Assembly (NCBI RefSeq): GCF_028596025.1
Contig: NZ_CP117167.1
Coordinates: forward strand, 3,906,001-3,970,000
From: Mucilaginibacter jinjuensis
GTDB taxonomy: Bacteria; Bacteroidota; Bacteroidia; Sphingobacteriales; Sphingobacteriaceae
Length of the DNA stretch: 64,000 nt
Reading direction: 5' to 3'
Made by a program: the position numbers and the translations under genes. The notes under the pieces were generated by a model that saw only the letters and a list, made by a program, of their open reading frames with translations, did no database searches and was not told the origin of the DNA. Within the stretch, counting starts at the first letter, position 1. Each line of letters begins with the position of its first letter. Positions 8,473 through 17,989 of this stretch are shown one piece after another.

Positions 8473-9618
8473 ATGTATTTACCAATAAAATATAGATCTG
8501 TTAACTGGGTGGATGGAATGAAAATTTCAAGCGGCCATTTTGTACAAACAGATAACTTTATCCAGGATATGGTTAGGGATAGCAATGCCATAACCCTCAA
8601 CAATAACAATTTTGGCCTGCTCCCCCCTTTCACCGGCGAAAACACATCGCTGGATATCCAGATAACCGAACGGGCATCTAATCAAATCCAGGTTAAAATC
8701 AAACAGTGTAACGCTATTACTGCCGAAGGTTACCGCATTCGTATTTCGCCAACGGCATTGGGCGAAGAACTGGTTTTTAACCATTACTTTACGCAGGAAC
8801 AGTTAACAGATGCCGTTGAAACCTATTATATCATTTTAACGGTTAACCCACACGAGCGCATAGCAACCGGGAAAGCCGACGCCGAAGAAACACCTTTACG
8901 TTACCCCGAAGTGGATAGCTTTTATGGCATTACCATACTACCGGCATCACAGATCAGTGCAAAAAATAACCATTACCTGGAAGTTGGAAAACTAACCCGC
9001 AGCAGCGCAGGCATACAATTAATAACAGATTATATACCGCCCTGCACTGCCATTTTAAGCCATAGCGATTTAATTAAATATTACGAATCATTCAGCAGTT
9101 TGCTTAATGATTTTCAGCTTTTGTCTTTTAGGATTATCGATAAAATAACTTCAAAGGATACCATCTCTCCTATCGGCAAAAACGTAAAGATGTTATGCGA
9201 CAAAATGCTGGACTATATTGCCCATATTTACTTCTCGTATCGTAACATAGCCTTTCAGCAAACGCCATTAGTACTGGTAGGTTATTTTTCTGAGATGGCA
9301 CATATCTTTTTCAGTTCGATAAAAAGCATAGCCGGTGCAGAACGTGAAGAACTGCTCAAATACTTTTACGAATGGAAAGATGTTACCCCCGGAAACTTTG
9401 AGGAGCTGTTAGCCCGCCTGATAGAAGTGGTATATAATCATCATGATATTAAATCTTCGATGACCGTGGTTGATGAGTTTTTAAGGGTGATAATTGCCTT
9501 ATGGAACAAACTAAGCACACTTGAATACATCGGCCAACGTAAAGAAAACATTGTAGTAGCCGAGCAGCAAATGGTACAAACCGTGCAGGCTAAACGTACC
9601 TGGACATTGTTGGATTAA
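8473..9618 (+). CDS. tssK: T6SS baseplate connector TssK
   Basis: The 381-residue product opens with MYLPIKYRSVNWVDGMKISS, followed by GHFVQTDNFIQDM. This corresponds to the typical TssK start in which a 'W..Gm.L.phHFq..d' motif is conserved. TssK trimers connect the baseplate wedge to the membrane complex and resemble phage receptor-binding proteins. A length somewhat under the proteobacterial 440 residues is usual in Bacteroidota. The C-terminal helical bundle (about residues 190-381) would be the membrane-complex-facing region. It is the last T6SS gene on this side, ending 38 nt before a bidirectional terminator shared with the convergent 695-residue gene. Confidence 0.8.
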   Translation: MYLPIKYRSVNWVDGMKISSGHFVQTDNFIQDMVRDSNAITLNNNNFGLLPPFTGENTSLDIQITERASNQIQVKIKQCNAITAEGYRIRISPTALGEELVFNHYFTQEQLTDAVETYYIILTVNPHERIATGKADAEETPLRYPEVDSFYGITILPASQISAKNNHYLEVGKLTRSSAGIQLITDYIPPCTAILSHSDLIKYYESFSSLLNDFQLLSFRIIDKITSKDTISPIGKNVKMLCDKMLDYIAHIYFSYRNIAFQQTPLVLVGYFSEMAHIFFSSIKSIAGAEREELLKYFYEWKDVTPGNFEELLARLIEVVYNHHDIKSSMTVVDEFLRVIIALWNKLSTLEYIGQRKENIVVAEQQMVQTVQAKRTWTLLD

Positions 9619-9656
9619 CATCCGGTTTGCTTTTAAATTATTACTTATAAGGGGAT

Positions 9657-9686
9657 AAAAAAGGCCTTCAAATGAAGGCCTTTTTT
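9657..9686. terminator. Bidirectional intrinsic terminator between tssK and the 695-residue gene
   Basis: A perfect stem formed by GGCCTTC and GAAGGCC with a four-base loop is flanked by A6 on the left and T6 on the right. It can therefore end transcription from both strands. It separates the T6SS operon from the convergent five-gene cassette. Confidence 0.85.
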
Positions 9687-9687
9687 A

Positions 9688-11775
9688 TTATTGAATATCG
9701 AATATCACTTTATCCTGTTTATACAATAATGCCAACGCCAGTTCAACCGATGTGCGTTTTTTACTTTCAATAGATAGCTTTTCAATATCAACACAATTTA
9801 ATTCGTTTACACGGGCCACTGTTTCCTGTTTTGAATCGGCATTAATAAGTACTATCTGGTTGTTTGAACGCCGCTCAAATCCAAAATGTGATGTCCCTTG
9901 CGGTAAATAAAAAACTAAATGGTCAAAGGCATTGGCAAACAAGCATAGCATTACCTCATCTGAAAGATAAACCTTATGAAATAAGGCTACACCCAACTTA
10001 CCCAGATAAGCCTCTACCTGCAATCCCGGCCAGCCGGCAACAACTTCAGACTTAATCAGTACTCCATGTATAGCCTGCTTTTGGCCTACTGGAGTAAGCG
10101 GCATACTTTTATTACTATCGGCTATAATTTTGTCGATAATCTCATTCGTTTTTTTCATGGCGATGCTTTCGCCTAAGCTCAAAGCACCGTACATCAAGGC
10201 CTTAAGCCACAGGTCATCTACTTTAAAAAAACGCAATGACTCTTCAGGTAAAAGACGCTCATCAGCAATGAGATAGTTATAAGGAATATTTCTGAGTTTC
10301 AGACATTCGGCCAGGAACCCGGCTACAGGTTCGGGAAAAGCCTCAGTTTCTGTTTTAGACATAAAGCTGCTGAGATGCGGAAAATCCAGGCGTTGCTGTT
10401 CTAACCTAAGTTGCTGCGTATATTCCAGTTTCCACCGTTGTAACTGCTGAATTAACTTAGGTTCGTTAATAAACAATAGGCGGCCAAGCTCCCAGGCAGC
10501 CGAATATGTTAAATCCAATAAACCTGTGCTCGTATTAAATTGCATTAACTCATCTGCATGCTGCTGAGTTGTCTCTTTATCAAAAGGCGGAAATTTAGCA
10601 TCGAAGGGAATAAGTGGCCCGCGATACCAGGAAACTGTATTACCCCCGGCCCGCAAATTGTGCGGCAAAGCAACTGAGCCCAGTTGTAAATATTTATTGA
10701 TCTCGCGGGTCTCTGTTTTATCTTCAAAAAAGGGCAAATGAAACGCTCCCACGTTTAGGTTCTCTAACAATGACCGCGAAGTAGCTGCCTCAAATGTACA
10801 GGCCGAAAGTATTAATTCTTTTCGCCTGTCATCGGCTGCTTTTGGTAATATTCCATTATTGATAAGGTAATCCAAAAACTCTTGCCGGCCCCTTATCAGT
10901 GGCACTTTCTTATCCGTCGCTGTTATTTTATATAACTTGGTTACTACGCCATTCCATTTATCACCCGGGTATTGCTGGTTTAATTGCAGAATACGAGATA
11001 TAGCTGCGGTATCTATCTTATATAATTGGTCTGCAATGCTTGTAAAGTTCCACTTATACAATACAGCCAATTGTATAAATCCGTCTTTATCGGTTTTGTA
11101 ATCAAATTCATCATTGCGGTACCTGTTTTCCAGGGAGACCAGCAATGCTGTATATTTTTTCCCTGGCACAGGCATGCGGTTTGCTACAACAACAGCCCGC
11201 TCCGAAGGGATATGTGCCATGCTTAGCGGATCCTTATTTTTCACCGTTCTGACATGAGTAAGCAGCCTAAGATCGGATAGTGATGGAAGCAATTTCTTTA
11301 AAAAAACAGGTTTAGAGAGAAATAAAGGTAATTGCGTATTATCCGTATCAATTTCCAGCTCCTTTTTATATTGATGAAGGTTAATATAATCGCTTATCTT
11401 AGTGCCTCCCAACCAGGCATTTAGCCCATCTAACTCATCATCAGCAACAATTAATAAAGCTAGCCAGGGTGTACGCTCTTTATCGTTGCTCAACGAAGCA
11501 CTTCTTTCCCAAGGTAAAGTACTTCTCATAAGCTCAATATGTGGTAATACTGCGTTATATAATCCTTCATTATCTTTAGGCGGGAAGGCCGAATACACGA
11601 GGTGTGGCGGTATGTTAAAACGTTCGCCGGCTACATATATACGTTGGCTATCTGCCTGAAATACGCTTTGCGCAGCATAATCCGATATAACCTCCAGCTT
11701 TTGCTCAACAAGATACTCTCCTGCCTCGAGTGCCGGGTAATGATATGCCTGAAAGCTTGTTGTTAATGAATTCAC
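9688..11775 (-). CDS. Unrecognised 695-residue protein, last gene of five-gene cassette
   Basis: I do not recognise a named domain. The protein has no signal peptide or membrane segment, so it is predicted cytosolic. Near the N-terminus it has a striking segment, LPHIELMRSTLPWER (about residues 76-90), followed by RTPWLALLIVADDE. These look like conserved family motifs rather than random sequence. The middle is mixed alpha/beta with a helical stretch rich in Gln and Leu (LIQQLQRWKLEYTQQLRLEQ, about 445-465). The C-terminal part includes VAGWPGLQVEAYLGKLG. It starts 8 nt after the stop of the 943-residue gene, so both are in one operon. Base use looks like its neighbours. A structural role in an exported or self-assembling particle is only a guess from the adjacent collar gene. 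Confidence 0.5.
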   Translation of the reverse strand: MNSLTTSFQAYHYPALEAGEYLVEQKLEVISDYAAQSVFQADSQRIYVAGERFNIPPHLVYSAFPPKDNEGLYNAVLPHIELMRSTLPWERSASLSNDKERTPWLALLIVADDELDGLNAWLGGTKISDYINLHQYKKELEIDTDNTQLPLFLSKPVFLKKLLPSLSDLRLLTHVRTVKNKDPLSMAHIPSERAVVVANRMPVPGKKYTALLVSLENRYRNDEFDYKTDKDGFIQLAVLYKWNFTSIADQLYKIDTAAISRILQLNQQYPGDKWNGVVTKLYKITATDKKVPLIRGRQEFLDYLINNGILPKAADDRRKELILSACTFEAATSRSLLENLNVGAFHLPFFEDKTETREINKYLQLGSVALPHNLRAGGNTVSWYRGPLIPFDAKFPPFDKETTQQHADELMQFNTSTGLLDLTYSAAWELGRLLFINEPKLIQQLQRWKLEYTQQLRLEQQRLDFPHLSSFMSKTETEAFPEPVAGFLAECLKLRNIPYNYLIADERLLPEESLRFFKVDDLWLKALMYGALSLGESIAMKKTNEIIDKIIADSNKSMPLTPVGQKQAIHGVLIKSEVVAGWPGLQVEAYLGKLGVALFHKVYLSDEVMLCLFANAFDHLVFYLPQGTSHFGFERRSNNQIVLINADSKQETVARVNELNCVDIEKLSIESKKRTSVELALALLYKQDKVIFDIQ

Positions 11776-11783
11776 AGTTTCAA

Positions 11784-14615
11784 TTATTTGTCGACAAGGT
11801 GCGTTGCTATAAATGGTTCGGTATAAGAGTATACCGGTATATCCCCTGCTATATCCGATATATCTATTTCATCAACATTAATATTGGGTATAAGTAATGT
11901 AACAGCTGCTGCGCGCGTTCTTGCAGCGTCGGCATAGTTCTGATGTGATGTTTTCATGTCTATATTTTCGGCATCAATTTCAAGAACTCCCTTTACAGAA
12001 TGATAATTCTTTTTATGGATAAGCTCACGATAGTTGAGGCTATTGTCCGAAAGTTCGTCAGATTGCCCGCCAGTTACTTCTACCGGCCTGATCTCAATAC
12101 CTGTTAAGGCATCCCTGAGCAGGCTGTTATTGGCATCAGGTGGCTGCTTTGAATCCGGCTGGCGGCTGCCCCAAATTGCCATCGGAAGGTTTTTAGTTAA
12201 CTGTTTATAGCTAAACCGTTCTCCCTGTTTATCAAAATTTACAATTTGCTTTCGGCCTGCTTCTATCTTGTAAATCGATACCGAATGCCTGGCATTAAAT
12301 TCGGCGCGGTTCATAGGGGCAATACCCGGGCGGCCAATATTTGCAGTGGTTAGCTTTTGATCACCGAAAAAGGCAAATGTTGCGGGTATGGCAGAGTCTG
12401 TTACCAGCACCAGTTCTTTAGGGTTGATAATAAGGTATTCAATCTCATTTTCCTGGCCTTGTGGCGTAATTTTAACCTTATCAATAAGGCCGCCGGCTAC
12501 ATTAATAACACAAGGCTTTTGCGGGATAAAGTCGTCTTTAAACTGGTTCCAGGTTAGTGGTGGTGCAAACCTTGGTGCATTGGCCCCAAAACTTACCTCA
12601 AAGGTTTTAATACCGGCATCCAGGTGTGCTTTGCCAGAGAAATCCGGGCCCCAAACCGCTACTGAGGCATGCAGGTTGAAATCAAAATCTTTGCTAAAGA
12701 AACCTTTGCCGATGGTAAACTTCACATAAACATCTACCGAAACAATTGCTTCATAATAAAACGGTTTCCATAAGATAATCAAATCTGCCCTAAGGCTGAT
12801 ACATGCGTATAACATGCCGCTATTGCAAATTACCGACACTGCCAGACCGGCCATAATAGCCTGGGGTGTTATGGCAAAATACAGCTCGCCGGATATAATT
12901 ACAGCATCGCCAAGCACCGCCCTTATACCTACACGTGGTATATTGGAAGGAAAGTGGGGAGGCACTTTATATTTAGGATGATAACCGCCTGCTGTGATCA
13001 CAAAATCTCCGCTGTAGATCCCGGAGAACCAGAAACCTGCGGCAAAACCTCCGGTAAGCGCCACATCAGGAAATAGCAGGTACGACCGGTTGGTAAACTG
13101 GCCCCTGGCCATAAAGATGCCTTTTGCCGGTGCAAACTGTACAGAAAATGCCAGTTCAAGATAAACAGAAGGCAAGGTAAGGGTACTGATCCCTAACAGA
13201 TTAATCTCGAATTCATTACCGAACTTTACAACGGCGATGGCAACCGTGCGTATAATTTTAAAGGTTTCGAACCGAAGCCCTGCAATAATAAAATACGACC
13301 CTATATTAGGCGGAATGGATTCGCTCAGGATTTTGAGCATATCCAGCACACTGTCTTTTTTGCTTTTTTCGGCCGACTGTGTTGCCGGTTTATTTTCTAC
13401 ACACAACCTTACCAATGGAAAACTACCTATCTTACTAATATCGGGCAATATAAAATCGCGGTTAAGGCCAAAGCCAAAAGCTAAACCCGTTACAAAAAAG
13501 AACGCAGGGCCACCAAGCGGTATACCAATAAATGCAAATATGAACAGCGAGCTCTGATCGCCACGTTTGGAATAAGCACCTACGGCCGCAAACTGAAACT
13601 GATTAAACCCAACACTGATCAATCCCAGGTAATCATCACCGGCATCATCTTTTACCCTTAAAAATGCCCCGGTAATAGAGAGTGGGGGCTTTTGTATATC
13701 AAGACTAAGGCCTTCGAGGTCGAAATTCAGCCTTTTGATATCAAAGTTGCTGAATATATCCAGCGGTGCCGAGAGCTGCAAGCCTAATACTTCTAACTCA
13801 AATATGCTTACGCTAACCTTACCCGATATTTTGACACCAATTTGCCCACCTGTATACAGTAACTCCAGTTTTTTAACCTCTAAAAACTGACGATTGCCCG
13901 CCGGTTGCGTTTTAACCGGTTGAACGCCTGCTGTAGTTGCAGGTAAAGTATCAGGAGCAGGTGATGTTTCGGGTTGCGATTGACTATCAACAATAACATC
14001 AAGCGGGTAAGATAAAGGCATTTTGAATGCGCCAAGCTGGGCATGTGCAAAAATGTTTACACCCGGTTTCAGCAATGCGCGCTTATCCGGATACCGCGAC
14101 AGTAATTTTGGCGGGCTTACAAACTTGTATAAGTTGTTATTGCCTGCATTATCGCTACTTTTATAGTAAACAACCTGCAAATCATCTATACCATCATCTC
14201 TGCTAAGGTATTCACCTACAAGTGGTAGTGCAGAAAAAGCAATTGCACCTTGCATGTGCATGCTCACCAGCAGCTCCTTATCTTGTTTAAATAGCAGGAA
14301 AGTTAATAATTTACCCCCTACCGATATTGCGGCCCCGATAGAGTAATACAGAAGCCCGGTTTTTTGTGAGAACCGGACTTCTACAAGCATTTGCCGAAGA
14401 TCTATTTTATCAATTACATATAACCAATCTTTGGGTACAACCTCACTAAAGTGCTTTTTCAGTTCTCCGCCTTTTTCAGACAAATCTGCCTTACAGGATA
14501 GTGTGCACACATCCCCGGCATATTGCCCGCTTAAAGTAACGGGCACACCGAACACTTCCATTTGCATGGTTGCAGTAAGAACCAGTTTTGTTTTGGAAGG
14601 TTGAGACTCACTCAT
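11784..14615 (-). CDS. Large beta-rich protein resembling DUF6603 proteins
   Basis: This 943-residue protein lacks a signal peptide and starts MSESQPSKTKL. The N-terminal 210 residues form a beta-rich domain, followed by a Pro/Thr/Ser-rich linker (about 212-235). A long repetitive beta region rich in Gly and aromatic residues comes next. The stretch around residues 362-390 (GIPLGGPAFFFVTGLAFGFG, then LNRDF) resembles the signature I associate with DUF6603, a domain of unknown function. Many amphipathic strands with alternating hydrophobic residues suggest a large beta-solenoid or barrel-like shell. The C-terminal 200 residues look like a separate domain. It precedes the 695-residue gene by 8 nt and follows the 351-residue gene by 55 nt. 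Function is unknown; the DUF6603 label is from memory and unverified. Confidence 0.5.
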   Translation of the reverse strand: MSESQPSKTKLVLTATMQMEVFGVPVTLSGQYAGDVCTLSCKADLSEKGGELKKHFSEVVPKDWLYVIDKIDLRQMLVEVRFSQKTGLLYYSIGAAISVGGKLLTFLLFKQDKELLVSMHMQGAIAFSALPLVGEYLSRDDGIDDLQVVYYKSSDNAGNNNLYKFVSPPKLLSRYPDKRALLKPGVNIFAHAQLGAFKMPLSYPLDVIVDSQSQPETSPAPDTLPATTAGVQPVKTQPAGNRQFLEVKKLELLYTGGQIGVKISGKVSVSIFELEVLGLQLSAPLDIFSNFDIKRLNFDLEGLSLDIQKPPLSITGAFLRVKDDAGDDYLGLISVGFNQFQFAAVGAYSKRGDQSSLFIFAFIGIPLGGPAFFFVTGLAFGFGLNRDFILPDISKIGSFPLVRLCVENKPATQSAEKSKKDSVLDMLKILSESIPPNIGSYFIIAGLRFETFKIIRTVAIAVVKFGNEFEINLLGISTLTLPSVYLELAFSVQFAPAKGIFMARGQFTNRSYLLFPDVALTGGFAAGFWFSGIYSGDFVITAGGYHPKYKVPPHFPSNIPRVGIRAVLGDAVIISGELYFAITPQAIMAGLAVSVICNSGMLYACISLRADLIILWKPFYYEAIVSVDVYVKFTIGKGFFSKDFDFNLHASVAVWGPDFSGKAHLDAGIKTFEVSFGANAPRFAPPLTWNQFKDDFIPQKPCVINVAGGLIDKVKITPQGQENEIEYLIINPKELVLVTDSAIPATFAFFGDQKLTTANIGRPGIAPMNRAEFNARHSVSIYKIEAGRKQIVNFDKQGERFSYKQLTKNLPMAIWGSRQPDSKQPPDANNSLLRDALTGIEIRPVEVTGGQSDELSDNSLNYRELIHKKNYHSVKGVLEIDAENIDMKTSHQNYADAARTRAAAVTLLIPNINVDEIDISDIAGDIPVYSYTEPFIATHLVDK

Positions 14616-14670
14616 GGCTAATACAATTGACCTTTTTGCGCATGCCTATATACATGTGCAATACTGATAA

Positions 14671-15726
14671 TTATGCAATACTTAGTGTTGGAGTTTCGTC
14701 TGTGATCTCAACCGCAAAATTGATTTCTTTGATAACAACTCCCGGAAATAATTCTAAACCCGTTTCTTGTACTTTCTTTGCAGTCTCCAGCGCTTTTTTC
14801 ATATTATCATCACTTGTAAGCTTAGGGTAATCTTTTTTTCTTTCTGTTATGTCACTTTTCTGCTCGTTACCTAACACATCATTACAATATTCAAGTTTTT
14901 TATCGTCTGTGCTCAAGTCAATATCGTTGGTCTTTAAACTTACCGCCAGCTGAAAATTTTTGTTGCGTAAATTATAGTTTAGTTTAGAAACTTCGACTGT
15001 TACACCCATTAATGTTGATTCTGGTTTATCTTCAAAAATTTGCGCTGGTAAATTCTTTCCCATTTCGGATTTACGAATACTCGCATATTTTATTTTGAAT
15101 GATTTACTTTCGGTCATGCCCACGCTTTGTTTACGTGTAGAGTAGGTGACATCTACATCACCACCAAAAATCTGGCCTTTTCCGTTAATCATAAATTCGG
15201 TATGCAACTCAGTGCCCCAATCGCTAAAAGTGCCATCTGCTTTTTTTCGACGAGCCTGAATGAGGTAATTTTTCGTGCACTTACTAACTGTGATTTTCAA
15301 GCCTCCCGTATCTAAAAAATAGTATAATAAATCGTTATCACCTTTTTCTATTAAGAATTCTTCATTTTTAGGATCATTACCTTTAAGCTCTATTAAGCTG
15401 AAAGTTTTAAGTTGGTTATTAGTAAATAAGGCCTTGTTAAAGTGCTGAAATTCATATTCAATTGAATTGTTAGCATCGGTTGGCATATCGAATGATATTA
15501 CAACGCCTTTAAAGTTTTCAGTGTCTTTCGCTTTTTCATAGCCTGTACCAGATTCTTTTGCCTTTAGGTAATGAATAACCTTAATGTTTATTGGCTTGTA
15601 AGGATCTTCGGGTTTCGCTTTTAATACCGGGGCTTTTTCTGTTTCTTTTGTTACCGGTAAAGCTTCGGCTGTTGTGGTTGCCAATGCCGGTTTAGTTGTG
15701 GTTGTTGGGTTTGGTTGATCTGCCAT
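14671..15726 (-). CDS. Unrecognised 351-residue protein of five-gene cassette
   Basis: The N-terminal 40 residues are a low-complexity tail rich in Thr, Pro, Ala and Lys (TTTTKPALATTTAEALPVTK), probably a flexible linker. The rest is lysine-rich and beta-rich, with a segment at about residues 55-185 that looks like a fibronectin/Ig-type fold (YLIQARRKKADGTFSDWG resembles an FN3 G-strand region). There is no signal peptide, membrane segment or recognisable catalytic motif. It is the middle gene of the cassette, 24 nt after the collar gene. A role as a small structural or adaptor subunit is possible, but I cannot name it. Confidence 0.45.
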   Translation of the reverse strand: MADQPNPTTTTKPALATTTAEALPVTKETEKAPVLKAKPEDPYKPINIKVIHYLKAKESGTGYEKAKDTENFKGVVISFDMPTDANNSIEYEFQHFNKALFTNNQLKTFSLIELKGNDPKNEEFLIEKGDNDLLYYFLDTGGLKITVSKCTKNYLIQARRKKADGTFSDWGTELHTEFMINGKGQIFGGDVDVTYSTRKQSVGMTESKSFKIKYASIRKSEMGKNLPAQIFEDKPESTLMGVTVEVSKLNYNLRNKNFQLAVSLKTNDIDLSTDDKKLEYCNDVLGNEQKSDITERKKDYPKLTSDDNMKKALETAKKVQETGLELFPGVVIKEINFAVEITDETPTLSIA

Positions 15727-15750
15727 TTTTTTAGATTTTTAAGATTTAAA

Positions 15751-17988
15751 TCAATATTTAATAATATAAGTTAGTGCGTAGTATGGTGGTAAATTGTTGT
15801 GGGAGCCGCCGCCGCCGGCCCTATTGATCCTTACATTGTGTGAGTGATGCTGGATGATTGCATTTTTAAGTAAAACCCCTTCTTTTGCAGCCCTGTCTAA
15901 CACTGTTATACCACCGCTGGAAACGTAATTATTATATGAGCCCTCTGGCATTAATACCAGGTTACCAGAGTTGCCGTTAAAAATATTCGCAGAATCTTCC
16001 TTTACATCATGCGAATGATCAGGCATTTCATTTTCTCCCAATGTAACCCGCTCTTCCCCTTTTGCAACACGAAGTTTATATTCGGGCCTGCTATTATCCA
16101 CCCCTACTATAAATCTTGCTCTCAGATCCGGGGTGCGGCCTTCGTTTCCAAGAACATTTTTAAGCGCGCTGTATTTAGAGTCATTAAGAATCGGCTGTCC
16201 GTCACAAAGCAACCATCCTGCTGGCGCATTATTGCCGCCGTAAGCGATAATTGCACCTATAGGCATCAGGTAACCGGTTTGATCCATTACCCGGCCATCT
16301 ACGTAAAGGGAAACATCGGTATTTTGCTCTGCCTGCTTTATCCCGGCTCTTGCATCATGATCTACCTGCTTACTCAGGTTAACACTTACGGTTAAATAGC
16401 CATCAGCATAACCCGGTATGTTTTGATAATCGATATACAGGGTTACAATACCACCATAAGCGCGCTCAAGTTGAAAATTAGATATTTCGATAACGAGGCT
16501 GCCGTTTTCATCAAGCTTAGTGTACTCCTGGTTACATTCAAAAGGCTGCTTCCAGTTTCCAAGTTGCGCAACAGTTCTTGGTGAAAATTTATTTTTTTCA
16601 AACACGGCATTAGGGACTCCTTTGGCCGGTTCTTTCAGCGAGACAATGAACTTTGACACCCTGTTGTTACCTGCGGGAGTAAAATTAATTGCCTTGCCGG
16701 TTATGTTTGTAATAGAAATCTTGAACTCTCCAGCTTCACTCTTCAGTATTTCGGCTGCACCTTTTATCCCGGCATCGAAGGGTTGTAATATTTTACCTCC
16801 GTAGCTAATAATATCGAGGTGCCTTGTCAGCGATCCACTAAGAATATCGGCAGAATCTTTATACTTGATGTTGTTATATTTAATTTCAACAACGGTATTA
16901 CGCGCACCCGTAGCCGCAGCTGCCTGTACATTGCTAAGTAATATATTAAGCAAGCCCGAAAACACATCGATCCCGCTACAGGTAAAGGAGATCCAATCTT
17001 CCAAAAATTCGGTATCGCTGCCTACCAGGTAAGTCCAGTTATCACCCAGTTTAGAATGATTACTTAATTCGATTATCGTTTTATTATCAAGTACCTGCTT
17101 TTTAAACCTTAACTGAAAGTGATAGTTTGATACTGATATTTGGGGTATATTTTCAAACCGCATATGAGTACCCGATACGTTTATAATCCCCAGCTTTAGC
17201 TCGTGGGCAGTAGTGCCATCACCAATATATAAAACCGGTAACTCATTTCCGTTGTCAACTGTGTTAAGCGTAAAATCAATCGGGTAAGTACTTTTGAAAG
17301 TAGCATTTGCGTTTTTTCCTTTGTCAAAGCTTAAATCAATATCAGCTTCAGAAAGTACATCGTTGTACAACTTAAACTGGCATAGCTTTCCGTTAAAAAA
17401 GTATGCATCATAATCGCTGGCTCCAATTACCAAACTGCTTTTATGTAACTGCTGAACGTTCCAATTAGGCAATTCCATAATTGGCTCTAATTGTTTGTTA
17501 TCTACATAGCATTTCACATATTTATTAGCCCCGGCAACCAGTGCAACATGCACCCACCTATCAGCTATAATCTCTGTACTAAACAAGTCTTCGTTTCCAC
17601 GTATTGCGCATACCTTAAGCCACATTTTTTCCTCATCACTCTCCAGGTCAATATAAAACGTATCACCTGTATCGCCCGGCAACGAAATATCTAAACTCAA
17701 CAACCGTTGAGAGCTATTCTTTAAGACATTGGCGTTAAACCATAATTCGGCCGAGAAACCGGTAGCGGACGCCAGCGTAAATTCTTGCTTTTCAGTAGCC
17801 TCTGCGCCTTTAAAAGCTATAGATGTACCCATAAAATAATCATAGTACACCTGTGGTTCGCCCAGCATAGAGATTTTCCTTAACGGCGAGTTTGGAAACT
17901 CTGCAAGGTTTACAATCGTTTTATCCCGAAGTTCATCCATCGGGATATTGAAAACCGGTTTACGAATGACATTATTGTTCTCGTTCAT
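15751..17988 (-). CDS. LamG-like and phage tail-collar domain protein
   Basis: The 745-residue protein has two recognisable parts. At about residues 55-230 there is a concanavalin A/LamG-like domain (FSAELWFNANVLKN, WVHVALVAGANKYVKCYVDN, LVIGASDYDAYFFNGKLCQF), typical of carbohydrate or surface binding. From about 573 to the end there is a phage tail-collar domain (PIGAIIAYGGNNAPAGWLLC, DGQPI, TPDLRARFIVGVD) closing with NNLPPYYALTYIIKY. The middle 300 residues are beta-rich. Tail-collar domains occur in phage fibres and in 'microcystin-dependent' proteins. No signal peptide is present. Its ATG lies 1 nt after the stop of the 1399-residue gene (TGATATG), implying translational coupling. It is the best hint that the cassette builds a fibre- or adhesin-like object. 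Confidence 0.7.
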   Translation of the reverse strand: MNENNNVIRKPVFNIPMDELRDKTIVNLAEFPNSPLRKISMLGEPQVYYDYFMGTSIAFKGAEATEKQEFTLASATGFSAELWFNANVLKNSSQRLLSLDISLPGDTGDTFYIDLESDEEKMWLKVCAIRGNEDLFSTEIIADRWVHVALVAGANKYVKCYVDNKQLEPIMELPNWNVQQLHKSSLVIGASDYDAYFFNGKLCQFKLYNDVLSEADIDLSFDKGKNANATFKSTYPIDFTLNTVDNGNELPVLYIGDGTTAHELKLGIINVSGTHMRFENIPQISVSNYHFQLRFKKQVLDNKTIIELSNHSKLGDNWTYLVGSDTEFLEDWISFTCSGIDVFSGLLNILLSNVQAAAATGARNTVVEIKYNNIKYKDSADILSGSLTRHLDIISYGGKILQPFDAGIKGAAEILKSEAGEFKISITNITGKAINFTPAGNNRVSKFIVSLKEPAKGVPNAVFEKNKFSPRTVAQLGNWKQPFECNQEYTKLDENGSLVIEISNFQLERAYGGIVTLYIDYQNIPGYADGYLTVSVNLSKQVDHDARAGIKQAEQNTDVSLYVDGRVMDQTGYLMPIGAIIAYGGNNAPAGWLLCDGQPILNDSKYSALKNVLGNEGRTPDLRARFIVGVDNSRPEYKLRVAKGEERVTLGENEMPDHSHDVKEDSANIFNGNSGNLVLMPEGSYNNYVSSGGITVLDRAAKEGVLLKNAIIQHHSHNVRINRAGGGGSHNNLPPYYALTYIIKY

Positions 17989-17989
17989 A

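Noticed and set aside
12388..12729. 113-codon plus-strand reading frame inside the 943-residue gene
   Set aside because: It is antisense to a convincing long gene, has no family-like sequence and no promoter.
15751..17988. Prophage remnant suggested by the tail-collar domain
   Set aside because: No capsid, terminase, portal, tail-tube, lysis or integrase gene occurs in the window, and neighbouring genes are not phage-like.
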